Origin: an uncultured Bacteroidota bacterium
GTDB lineage: Bacteria > Bacteroidota > Bacteroidia > UKL13-3
Direction: 5' to 3'
Length of the DNA: 8,287 bases
NCBI GenBank assembly: GCA_903898215.1
Contig: CAIUEQ010000279.1
Coordinates: 1 to 8,287, forward strand
Shown here: positions 1 to 6,515 of the stretch, piece after piece
Numbering within the stretch: position 1 is the first letter of the stretch
How the letters are laid out: each line of letters begins with the position of its first letter
Notes under the pieces: model-generated
Databases searched by the model: none
What the model saw: only the letters and a program-made list of their open reading frames with translations
What the model was told of the DNA's origin: nothing
Program-made: the position numbers and the translations under genes

Positions 1-17
1 ACCCAATTTTTTTTTCG

Positions 18-32
18 CGAACATCATGTTCG
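18..32. repeat. Short perfect inverted repeat
   Basis: Seven-base arms CGAACAT and ATGTTCG flank a single C and follow a run of T. It could be a small operator or a fragment of a larger element cut by the window edge. No gene within the window lies close enough to assign it a role. Confidence 0.35.
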
Positions 33-91
33 AGTTTGTGCGTGTGTTGTGTTACTTATTAAATGGTAAAAACCATTGCAATTTATTTACC

Positions 92-187
92 TATAAGCCC
101 GAAGGGATGATATGATTTCACTCCTTCGGAGTTTTTATTTTCATTAAAGATTATTTTTATAATCATAACATCCCTTCGGGATTATTT
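92..187. repeat. REP-like cluster of CCTTCGG repeats
   Basis: Three CCTTCGG/CCGAAGG cores lie in this gene-free stretch. Two (123-129 and 173-179) are in the same orientation exactly 50 bases apart, with similar flanks (an upstream AT-rich stretch ending in CA, a downstream T-rich stretch). The third (99-105) is inverted. The outer copies form perfect 12-base arms (98-109 with 169-180), which could fold into one long stem enclosing a smaller hairpin (120-132, ACTCC-TTC-GGAGT) followed by a T-rich tract. From memory, closely similar elements are scattered between genes in many Bacteroidota genomes. The cluster lies downstream of the acyl-CoA ligase gene and may serve as its 3' boundary, although on that gene's strand no U-run follows the small hairpin. 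Confidence 0.7.
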
Positions 188-259
188 GATTACAATTTTT
201 AAAAGCATCACGTGCGCACAAAACAATTTTAGGTACATCATACCCGTTCTGTATTTTTT

Positions 260-2314
260 TTAATGAACAATATTCACCCTCGCATCAACAGCAACCAAAT
301 CATTTTTTGAACCAAGCAACGGATTAATATCTAGCTCTTTTATTTCGGGAGCAGCGGCAAGCAATGCTGATAATTTTAAAAGTGTTTCAATTAACATTTC
401 TTCATTCACACCTTCTCTTCCTCTAACACCTTTTATGATTGGATAAGATTTTAAATGACTGATCATATCTTTTGCTTCATCTTTTCCAACAGGTGACAAA
501 GCGAAAGAAACATCTTTGAAAACTTCAATAAATATTCCACCTAAACCACATACAATTTGATGGCCGAATTTCTCTTCATCTTTTGCTCCAATAAATACTT
601 CCGTTCCTGATTTTTGTTGCTGTAATAAAACAGAAGTTGCATCTTTTATTTTCATCAATTCCGAAAAGAGTTGCTTCACTTCATAAATTTGAGTGACGTT
701 TAATTTTACACCACCAACATCAGATTTATGAACTGGTCCAACAACTTTCATTACCAATGGAAAGCCCAATATTTCTGCATGTTTTAAGGCATCACTTAAA
801 TTTGTTGCAGTAAATTCTTGCACACGTTTTATTCCTGAAGCATCTAATAATTCTGCAACAGTTGAGGGAGATAAATATCCGTCATCAGATGCATCAATAA
901 TTTCTCTGATTCTTTTTTTATCTACTTCAACCAATTCACTTTCGTCATATGGTTTTGATGTTTTGTATACGCGTGACAATACATAACCAAAACTAACTTC
1001 ATCGGTAAAATTCACATGCCCCATCGAATGAAAATGACTCACTTCATCGGCAGCTTGAATAACAGATGGAAGAATTGGAAATATCGGTTTTTTGCTAGTC
1101 TTCATTTTTTCGTGAAGCACTTCATACACATCATCTACACTCCACATTCCTGTTGTTCCAAAAACAACTACTGAACCATCAATATGATCAAAATCATAAT
1201 CAACAGCATCCAAAATATGTCCGAGATGTTGCGCAGTTCCTGTTGCCAAAAAATCTATAGGATTTGAAACAGAAGAACCCGGATATAATTTCGACAATAA
1301 TTCGTCAGCTTTTTCGCCTTCAATTTTTGGAACTTTCAATCCACCTTTGATGAGCACATCAGTGAGCATTACACCCGGCCCTCCGGCATGAGTGATTACA
1401 GCAATTCTATCACCGCGTAATTGTTTATGAGAAAATATTGCGGCAACATAAACCAACTCAACACGGCTGTAACAACGTACCACTCCGGCTTTTCTGAATA
1501 AAGAACTTACAGCAGTATTTGATCCGGCAAGTGAACCTGTATGTGATGAAACTGCACGCGAACCTGCCTCAGTTGAACCTGATTTTATTGCAGCAATTCG
1601 GCAACCTTTTTTAACTAGCGAACGAGCATGTTTTAAAAATCTCTTTGGATCAGAAACTTGTTCGAGATATAATAATTTTATTTTTGAACTTGTTGTTGCA
1701 TCAAATTCATTGTCCCAATATTCAAGAATATCTTCTACTCCAATTTGAGCACTGTTGCCTATTGAAAAAATATTTCTGAATTTTAATCCACGAGGAATTG
1801 CAGCTTCTAAAATAAAAACCATAGTTGCTCCCGATGCAGATACACAATCACATCCCATAGGATCAAATTGAGGAATCGGACCTGCAAAAACTCCTTTATA
1901 TTTTTCGGTAATTACACCTATACAGTTTGGTCCGATTAAAGAACCTCCAACAGAATTTATAATTTCAACACAACGTTTTTCAAGTGCAATTCCTTCATCA
2001 CCAATTTCACTAAATCCTGCCGAGAAAAGAATAAATCCTTTGCATCCTTTTTGTAAAGCCAATACACGAATATTTGCTTCAACATATTGTGCCGACACTG
2101 CTATAATTGCTAGGTCAACCTGAGGTAAGTTTTCACAAGCTGAAAAACATTCAACCCCTTGAACAATTTTCTCTTTTGGATTTACAGCAAATAATTTTCC
2201 CGAAAACCCATGGTCGATAATATTTTTTAAAACTTTCCCACCCGGTTTGGAGACATCATTTGATGCACCTACAATAACAATACTTTTGGGGTCTAATAAT
2301 TCTTTAGTGATCAT
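260..2314 (-). CDS. Acetate/acyl-CoA ligase (ADP-forming), fused alpha and beta subunits
   Basis: This 684-residue cytoplasmic enzyme interconverts acyl-CoA + ADP + phosphate with free acid + CoA + ATP. Its length and domain order match the single-chain (alpha-beta) NDP-forming acyl-CoA synthetases, usually about 700 residues. Residues 1-130 are the CoA-binding Rossmann domain (SIVIVGASN at 11-19, LIGPNCIGV at 126-134). The succinyl-CoA-ligase-like domains follow, with the phospho-histidine motif SHTGSLAG (His258) and GGPGVMLTD at 311-319. An ATP-grasp domain fills about 465-684, with the second conserved histidine loop VHKSDVGGV (His529) and the C-terminal ELDINPLL (660-667). All key residues are present, so it should be active. 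The substrate could be acetate, propionate or another short acid. The ATG start puts the classic N-terminal motif at residue 11; no Shine-Dalgarno is visible. The gene is transcribed away from the lipoprotein gene. One segment (186-199) departs from the GNKADVDE-type sequence I know from archaeal enzymes, suggesting a distinct subfamily. Confidence 0.9.
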   Translation of the reverse strand: MITKELLDPKSIVIVGASNDVSKPGGKVLKNIIDHGFSGKLFAVNPKEKIVQGVECFSACENLPQVDLAIIAVSAQYVEANIRVLALQKGCKGFILFSAGFSEIGDEGIALEKRCVEIINSVGGSLIGPNCIGVITEKYKGVFAGPIPQFDPMGCDCVSASGATMVFILEAAIPRGLKFRNIFSIGNSAQIGVEDILEYWDNEFDATTSSKIKLLYLEQVSDPKRFLKHARSLVKKGCRIAAIKSGSTEAGSRAVSSHTGSLAGSNTAVSSLFRKAGVVRCYSRVELVYVAAIFSHKQLRGDRIAVITHAGGPGVMLTDVLIKGGLKVPKIEGEKADELLSKLYPGSSVSNPIDFLATGTAQHLGHILDAVDYDFDHIDGSVVVFGTTGMWSVDDVYEVLHEKMKTSKKPIFPILPSVIQAADEVSHFHSMGHVNFTDEVSFGYVLSRVYKTSKPYDESELVEVDKKRIREIIDASDDGYLSPSTVAELLDASGIKRVQEFTATNLSDALKHAEILGFPLVMKVVGPVHKSDVGGVKLNVTQIYEVKQLFSELMKIKDATSVLLQQQKSGTEVFIGAKDEEKFGHQIVCGLGGIFIEVFKDVSFALSPVGKDEAKDMISHLKSYPIIKGVRGREGVNEEMLIETLLKLSALLAAAPEIKELDINPLLGSKNDLVAVDARVNIVH

Positions 2315-2367
2315 TTCTTACAGCAACTTAAAGACGGCAATATAGATTCGTGGCTACTGTAAAAAAT

Positions 2368-2379
2368 TGACAGATGTCA
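2368..2379. promoter_or_regulatory. Dyad in the divergent intergenic region (possible operator)
   Basis: TGACA and TGTCA arms flank a central GA, about 54 bases upstream of the acyl-CoA ligase start and 110 bases upstream of the lipoprotein start. Its place between two divergent genes suits a regulator-binding site, but a 5-base dyad can occur by chance and no regulator is encoded next to it. I see no good -7 box for the ligase gene in this stretch. Confidence 0.25.
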
Positions 2380-2462
2380 GGTTTTGAAATGGTGAAAGAT
2401 GTCTCGAATAGAGAAATGAGGCTAGTTTTATTATAATTTTACTTTCATTCATCGATAAATAT

Positions 2463-2470
2463 TAATTTTG
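2463..2470 (+). promoter_or_regulatory. Candidate Bacteroidota -7 promoter box
   Basis: TAATTTTG is an exact match to the TAnnTTTG -7 element of Bacteroidota primary-sigma promoters. It ends 18 bases before the lipoprotein ATG, which would give a short leader. The matching -33 TTTG is not present at the usual 19-20 base spacing; only T-rich sequence (around 2437-2441) is found nearby. It would drive the lipoprotein/ATPase pair. Confidence 0.4.
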
Positions 2471-2488
2471 GTCCATCAAATTTTTTAA

Positions 2489-2920
2489 ATGAAAAGACAA
2501 CCAATCAATAAAACAGAGCCATACAAATCAGTAATGTTTTTAACGGTTTTGTTTTGCGTTTTGTCATTAGTCGAAACTGGATGTACCGGAAATAGTACTG
2601 AAAATTGTTCTTCCATTCAGCAAGCTTTTATTTCAAAAGTTGATGGCAGCAAATCCGGAAATATCAATCAAGATATTCCTTTTACCGTTTATTTTGGAAT
2701 CAATAACGGATGCGGAAAATATGGTTCTATTACCGAAACTGTTTCGGGTAATACACGAATTGTTTCCATTAATGCAAAATATGATGGTTGTGTTTGTACT
2801 GCAATGGCTAGTGTAATCTCAACCATTTATACTTTTAAAACATCACAGGCAGGAATTTATTATTTGAAATTTTCTCAAGGAAATAATTCATTTATCATCG
2901 ACACTTTAACCATACAATAA
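2489..2920 (+). CDS. Small cysteine-rich probable lipoprotein, function unknown
   Basis: This 143-residue protein has a basic N-terminus (KR at 2-3, K9, K13), a hydrophobic stretch at about 16-28 and then ETGC, with Cys32 as the likely lipidated residue. Glu at -3 is unusual for a lipobox, so lipidation is probable rather than sure. The mature part holds five cysteines (32, 40, 75, 101, 103), including the paired Cys-X-Cys in YDGCVCT (98-104). It alternates short hydrophobic strands with turns (IPFTVYFGI, GIYYLKF, FIIDTLTIQ), which suggests a small all-beta, immunoglobulin-like domain anchored in the cell envelope. I recall similar short secreted proteins in Bacteroidota but know no function for them. 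It is the first gene of a two-gene unit; the next start lies two bases after its stop, so the two are almost certainly co-transcribed. Confidence 0.7.
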   Translation: MKRQPINKTEPYKSVMFLTVLFCVLSLVETGCTGNSTENCSSIQQAFISKVDGSKSGNINQDIPFTVYFGINNGCGKYGSITETVSGNTRIVSINAKYDGCVCTAMASVISTIYTFKTSQAGIYYLKFSQGNNSFIIDTLTIQ

Positions 2921-2922
2921 TT

Positions 2923-3333
2923 TTGACAGACAAAAATGTTTTGATTCTTTTACGAGGATTGCCGGGAAGCGGGAAAACCACATTGGCAAAGGTTTTAAGC
3001 GAAAATGGGAAATATCCGGTTCATTCAATCGACAGTTATTTTACGAATGAGATTGGAGAATATTATTTTGAGTTCGATAAAAATCATCTCGCTTATAAAA
3101 ACTGTGAAGAGCAAACAAGAAAAAGTTTAGAAAATAAATCGGAAAAAGTTTTTGTCGATAATACTTTTACAATTGATTGGGAATTGGAGCCCTATTTTAA
3201 ATTAGCATCGGAGTTTGATTATCTTTTGTTTGTTGTTACTGTTGAGAATTATCATGGTAATAAAAATATCCATGATACCAGTCTCGATCAATTAGAAAAG
3301 ATGGCATTAAAATATAAAGTGAAGTTGATGTAA
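2923..3333 (+). CDS. P-loop ATPase, polynucleotide kinase/N4BP2-like (AAA_33 type)
   Basis: This 136-residue cytoplasmic protein binds ATP and probably phosphorylates a small or nucleic-acid substrate. Walker A is GLPGSGKTT (12-20). SIDSYF (35-40) matches the S-x-D-x-Y-F segment after the first helix, Arg66 sits in the expected lid region, and VFVDNT (76-81) is the second strand motif typical of the family. The C-terminal ENYHGNKNIH (108-117) matches the N-x-HG signature seen in N4BP2-like ATPases. Length is normal for a stand-alone domain, so it looks complete. The start is TTG: the only nearby ATG (2936) is out of frame, and the TTG places the first beta strand correctly. It follows the lipoprotein gene after two bases, suggesting translational coupling, although one protein is exported and the other is not. 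The substrate is unknown. A zeta-toxin role is unlikely because no antitoxin gene adjoins it. Confidence 0.8.
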   Translation: MTDKNVLILLRGLPGSGKTTLAKVLSENGKYPVHSIDSYFTNEIGEYYFEFDKNHLAYKNCEEQTRKSLENKSEKVFVDNTFTIDWELEPYFKLASEFDYLLFVVTVENYHGNKNIHDTSLDQLEKMALKYKVKLM

Positions 3334-3338
3334 AAAAT

Positions 3339-3366
3339 AATAGCCATGGTTTAAATCATGGCTATT
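3339..3366 (-). terminator. Intrinsic terminator between convergent genes
   Basis: AATAGCCATG (3339-3348) pairs perfectly with CATGGCTATT (3357-3366). A G-T and a T-A pair extend the stem to 12 pairs around a TTAA loop. Read on the minus strand, the stem is followed directly by a U-rich tract (3331-3338), so it ends transcription of the T9SS gene whose stop is at 3396. On the plus strand it begins five bases after the ATPase stop but has no U-run behind it, so there it may act more weakly or protect the mRNA end. Confidence 0.8.
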
Positions 3367-3395
3367 AGGAATAATATTTACACTTTTAAAATACG

Positions 3396-4280
3396 TTACT
3401 GAATAAAAATTTTCTTTGAATAATTTTTTGTTCCATCATTAATTCTAATAAAATATATTCCTTTTGTAGCATTTGAAAAATCTATTTCATTTCCTGTTTG
3501 TTGCAGATTAATTTCTACTCCGGTTGAATTAAAAATTTTAACAGTCATGTTTTTATTATTTTGATAATCAATTTTAACAATTCCTGACGTTGGATTTGGA
3601 TAAATATCTATTTGATTTATAGAATTCAATTCTTCATTTATTCCTGTAGTTGTTACAGTATTAAAAAATGTTTGACCTGAAATAGCCAATGTTGATATTT
3701 CAACTGAATATTCCATCAACAGTTTGTAAGCAGGTGTAAATTGCCAGTAATCGTATTTATATTTTGTTCCAACTGTTTCGCGTAAACGAACAACATTAGT
3801 ATACGTTCCAAAAGGAGTTTTTAATGTACCGTATGCATCATAAGTAAATCCTGCATGAGTTTCTAAGTAATTATGAGGAAAAACCAACTGTGTGTCTGCA
3901 GCTGGAAACACAGTAGTATTCAAACCTAAATACAACAAGTCGGAAGCTTCGAGTCTGAACACCATAGTTGCAGTTAGGGTTGTGCCAACATAATATTCGT
4001 TTGCAATATTTCCTGTAGGAAAAGCAGCCTTCATTGTTGAACTTAGACTTGCATAGTCAACACTTTTCATATAATAAGTGTATGGATTATAAACTATGCT
4101 TGAATAATCCCAACTCTGATTTGCACCAGCAGCACCAGCTGTGATTGCACCAGGGATAACGTACCCAAGAGTTTTTGTTCCAGTTGGAACTCCGCTTATC
4201 CCTGTGATAATTGGTTGTGCCCAACTACAATTTACAAATGCAGTTAATACTAAAATAAATAAGGTAATTTTTAATTTCAT
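3396..4280 (-). CDS. T9SS-secreted protein with type A sorting domain, passenger unknown
   Basis: This 294-residue exported protein has a Sec signal peptide at 1-21 (MKLK, hydrophobic core, cleavage probably after SWA before Gln22). The C-terminal domain (about 223-294) is the T9SS type A sorting signal: it opens with IDIYPNPTSGIVKI, contains KGIYFIRI, and ends in KKIFIQ. It directs export across the outer membrane, after which the tail is normally removed. The passenger (22-215) belongs to a kind often seen in Bacteroidota, with NQSWDYSS near the start and a later TPFGTYTNVVRLRE segment. I see no catalytic motif and cannot name a function. The ATG at 4278-4280 sits directly before the signal peptide. 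No -7 box lies in the 90 bases to the upstream gene, so it may be read from the ELWxxDGT gene. Its tail is about 59% identical to that protein's tail over 71 positions. Confidence 0.85.
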   Translation of the reverse strand: MKLKITLFILVLTAFVNCSWAQPIITGISGVPTGTKTLGYVIPGAITAGAAGANQSWDYSSIVYNPYTYYMKSVDYASLSSTMKAAFPTGNIANEYYVGTTLTATMVFRLEASDLLYLGLNTTVFPAADTQLVFPHNYLETHAGFTYDAYGTLKTPFGTYTNVVRLRETVGTKYKYDYWQFTPAYKLLMEYSVEISTLAISGQTFFNTVTTTGINEELNSINQIDIYPNPTSGIVKIDYQNNKNMTVKIFNSTGVEINLQQTGNEIDFSNATKGIYFIRINDGTKNYSKKIFIQ

Positions 4281-4336
4281 AGTTTTTGTTTTTAATTTCC
4301 TACTCTTATGGATTTTTGGAATGCTCCCCGTTTTTT

Positions 4337-4364
4337 AAAGTGGTTTCTGGTGTCCACTTTTTTT
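4337..4364 (+). terminator. Hairpin with T-run, oriented against the flanking genes
   Basis: AAAGTGG (4337-4343) pairs with CCACTTT (4354-4360) around a 10-base loop, and the right arm runs into seven T's on the plus strand. As an intrinsic terminator it would act on plus-strand transcription, yet both flanking genes are on the minus strand, where the stem is followed by A's. It could block antisense transcription, act as an mRNA processing or stability element between the two T9SS genes, or be chance. Confidence 0.35.
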
Positions 4365-4370
4365 ATAAAT

Positions 4371-5948
4371 TTATTGGATAACAATTTTCCTGATATGAAA
4401 TTTCGTTCCATCATAAACTCTTAATAAATAAATTCCTTTAGGGGAATTTGAAAAATCTAATTCATTGAATCTTTGATTTAAATTAATTTCTTCTCCTAAT
4501 AAATTATAAATCTGAACAGAGTAGTTTTTATTTTCTCTCGATTCAATTTTTACAATACCTGTAGATGGATTTGGATAAATATTTATAAAGTCATCTGAAC
4601 TCACCGTTTCATTTATTCCTGAACTTCCCGCAGGAGTGTACGACCATAATTCAACTCCGGATGTTGCATCAGTATTAGAAAAGAATAATGTGTTTTTGAA
4701 AACGAAAGGATTACCTGGAGAACTATTAGGAATAAATTTTATTGTTCCTGCATCTGTGCCATCTGTTTCCCAAAAGCCTTTGATTTGAGTAGATCCTATC
4801 ATCGTTAATCCTGTATACATTTTATTATTTAAAACAACAAAAGAAGCGTGCACACCAAGAGTATCAGATATTCGCACAGTACCTGCAGTTGTTCCGTCCG
4901 ACTTCCAGTAACGCGTTTCGTAATAAGGTGGAGCGGTAAGTGTTTTCATATAAGAAGTAAAAAGAAAATTGTTATTCGCTCCAATAACTGTACCTGCTGA
5001 GTCCATCACTAAAGTTGTACCTGAAGCAGTTCCATCACTTTTCCATAGCTTTCCATTGGTAGTAAAAAACATTTTGTTTGCAAATATTGTGGCTTTGTTA
5101 AAAGCTGAGTCAGCAATTTTTATAGTGCCGGCAGTTGTACCATCTGTTTTCCAAAACTTAGTTCCTCCATTCGTTCCAAAATACAATTGATTTTGATATA
5201 CGATAAAGTTTTCCGGATTGGCAGTACCTGATTTTACAAGTGAAGTTCCACCTACAGTTCCATCACTTGAATACAGTTCATACAATCCTAAAGTAGTTCC
5301 ACCTGAGAAATACACTTTCCCTTTGAAAGAAACCATAGGTTTGCCTTCTGATCCACCATACTTTAATGTTCCTCCATTGTTTCCGGGATTCAAATCAATT
5401 ACCTCCATAGTTCCACTCGCTGTTCCATCTGTCACCCAAAGTTCGCGACCGTTATATTGCCACATATCAAAAAATAATTTGTTTCCCACCACAGTAAAAT
5501 TTTGTGGATACCCTCCACCGGTTCCAGGGTATCCCGGATGAGGAAGTGTTTTAATTAGAACCGGAACAGTTCCATCGGTTTTCCATAAATGTGTGGTATC
5601 TCCTGCAGTAACTCCTGCTTTATTCACAGAAAAAAATAAAGACCCATTAACATTTGCCCTAAGCGTAACCACTCCACCTACTGCAGTAGAAATGATGCTG
5701 TCTTTTAATACCACAGTATTTGCGGCCGTTCCATCTGATTTCCATAATGCATGCCAATAACCTCCCGAATTTCCAGTATTTGTATGAAAATACATTGTCC
5801 CATTCACTTCCATAAATTGGTCGGGTTGTGAATGAAAACTTGCACCTGGATTAAGATCTTTAAATAATGTTTGAGCACATAAATAATTGCTCAAGCCAAG
5901 AAAAGCGAGCAAAGTGATTGCGATTAATTTTGTAATTTTTGTTTTCAT
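4371..5948 (-). CDS. ELWxxDGT-repeat protein with T9SS type A sorting domain
   Basis: Starting at the ATG at 5946-5948, the product has 525 residues; an ATG three codons earlier (5955-5957) is possible, but the chosen one puts MKTK directly before the signal-peptide core. Cleavage probably falls in CAQT. Numbered from the earlier ATG, the mature part carries eight [L/F/Y][W/Y]xxDGT repeats with Asp at 75, 128, 177, 232, 272, 308, 354 and 399, and a degenerate ninth (ELWSY, 436-440). Most continue as DGTxxGT. This is the ELWxxDGT repeat, spaced 36-55 residues apart, each unit alternating strands such as NKLFF with the W-DGT turn; a beta-propeller-like fold is likely. The tail (about 458-528) is the T9SS type A domain: INIYPNPSTG, KGIYLLRV, RKIVIQ. 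The protein should be secreted or anchored on the cell surface, perhaps for binding or adhesion; no enzyme motif is seen. It lies upstream of the other T9SS gene on the same strand. Confidence 0.88.
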   Translation of the reverse strand: MKTKITKLIAITLLAFLGLSNYLCAQTLFKDLNPGASFHSQPDQFMEVNGTMYFHTNTGNSGGYWHALWKSDGTAANTVVLKDSIISTAVGGVVTLRANVNGSLFFSVNKAGVTAGDTTHLWKTDGTVPVLIKTLPHPGYPGTGGGYPQNFTVVGNKLFFDMWQYNGRELWVTDGTASGTMEVIDLNPGNNGGTLKYGGSEGKPMVSFKGKVYFSGGTTLGLYELYSSDGTVGGTSLVKSGTANPENFIVYQNQLYFGTNGGTKFWKTDGTTAGTIKIADSAFNKATIFANKMFFTTNGKLWKSDGTASGTTLVMDSAGTVIGANNNFLFTSYMKTLTAPPYYETRYWKSDGTTAGTVRISDTLGVHASFVVLNNKMYTGLTMIGSTQIKGFWETDGTDAGTIKFIPNSSPGNPFVFKNTLFFSNTDATSGVELWSYTPAGSSGINETVSSDDFINIYPNPSTGIVKIESRENKNYSVQIYNLLGEEINLNQRFNELDFSNSPKGIYLLRVYDGTKFHIRKIVIQ

Positions 5949-6031
5949 AATAAGCATTTAAAAACAGTCAATTAGAAAGTCTTTTATAGCAATCTTTATT
6001 GAGAGTTAGTTGGTCGTGTTTTTTACTCAAG

Positions 6032-6064
6032 TCAATTAAAATTGATATGTATGAACCAAAGCTA
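6032..6064 (-). promoter_or_regulatory. Candidate -7 box plus dyad upstream of the ELWxxDGT gene
   Basis: On the minus strand TAGCTTTG (6057-6064) matches the Bacteroidota TAnnTTTG -7 box exactly. TTTC, one base off TTTG, stands 19 bases further upstream (6084-6087). A perfect dyad TCAATT-AA-AATTGA (6032-6045) lies just downstream, about where a repressor or an initial hairpin would sit. The implied leader is about 100 bases, which is long but plausible. Confidence 0.4.
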
Positions 6065-6270
6065 TGTTATGCGAACAATTAGAGAAAGAGTTTTATGTAG
6101 ATGACAGAGAATATGTTATAACCTTACGAAAAATAAATCTGAGTCCGGTTAATTTGTGATAAATATTTTTTGAAACTTCAATAGGTATCAAATACTTACC
6201 AGCTTGATATGTGTTTTATAAATAAAAAGTAATTAGAAATTTTTGCGATATCAATTTATTATTTCCCATT

Positions 6271-6344
6271 TTTATACTCGCACGAAGAATTTATTAGTGT
6301 CTTAAAATAATTTAAACTTAGTGAGCTTAGTGTTAAAAGAAAGT
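6271..6344. repeat. Direct repeat, copy 1
   Basis: This copy aligns without gaps over 70 bases to copy 2, 124 bases further on, at 62 of 70 identical positions by hand count. Shared blocks are GCACGAAGAAT, ATTAGTG, AATTTAAACTTAGTG and GCTTAGTGTTAAAA. On the minus strand each copy contains two CACTAAG words nine bases apart. From memory, CACTAAG/CACAAAG-rich strings are common intergenic filler in Bacteroidota. Confidence 0.8.
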
Positions 6345-6394
6345 GATGAATTTGATGTTAGATATTTTTTAACATAAAGACATAAATGGAAAGA

Positions 6395-6467
6395 TTTATA
6401 ATAGCACGAAGAATAAATTAGTGCCTTTAAATAATTTAAACTTAGTGGGCTTAGTGTTAAAAAAAGT
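6395..6467. repeat. Direct repeat, copy 2
   Basis: This is the second copy of the element at 6271-6344, one base shorter at its A-run. Here the AT core is a perfect 15-base palindrome (6426-6440, TTTAAAT-A-ATTTAAA), which is imperfect in copy 1. The 50 bases between the copies are unrelated to the repeat and contain AACATAAAGACATAAA (6371-6386). Confidence 0.8.
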
Positions 6468-6515
6468 AAGGAGTGTTAAGTTTTATATTTTCCATTCACA
6501 TCCTCTTCATCAACA

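Noticed and set aside
1..259. CRISPR array in the repeat cluster
   Set aside because: There are only three short cores, one inverted, with no constant repeat and spacer lengths and no cas gene.
2923..3333. Zeta-type toxin of a toxin-antitoxin pair
   Set aside because: The motifs fit PNK/N4BP2-like ATPases better, and the neighbouring gene encodes an exported protein, not an antitoxin.
4141..4338. Plus-strand open frame of 65 codons
   Set aside because: It lies antisense to the signal peptide and N-terminus of the T9SS gene, and its residues are a mirror of AT-rich codons with no family resemblance.
4969..5541. Two plus-strand open frames (73 and 107 codons) rich in Pro, Val and Phe
   Set aside because: They are antisense to the ELWxxDGT repeats, and their repeated VP words simply reflect the complement of the Gly-Thr repeat codons.
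6064..6159. Plus-strand 31-codon frame starting MLCEQLEKEFYV
   Set aside because: The composition looks protein-like, but it has no detectable family, no promoter box close upstream and overlaps a better minus-strand promoter candidate; a frame this short is expected by chance.
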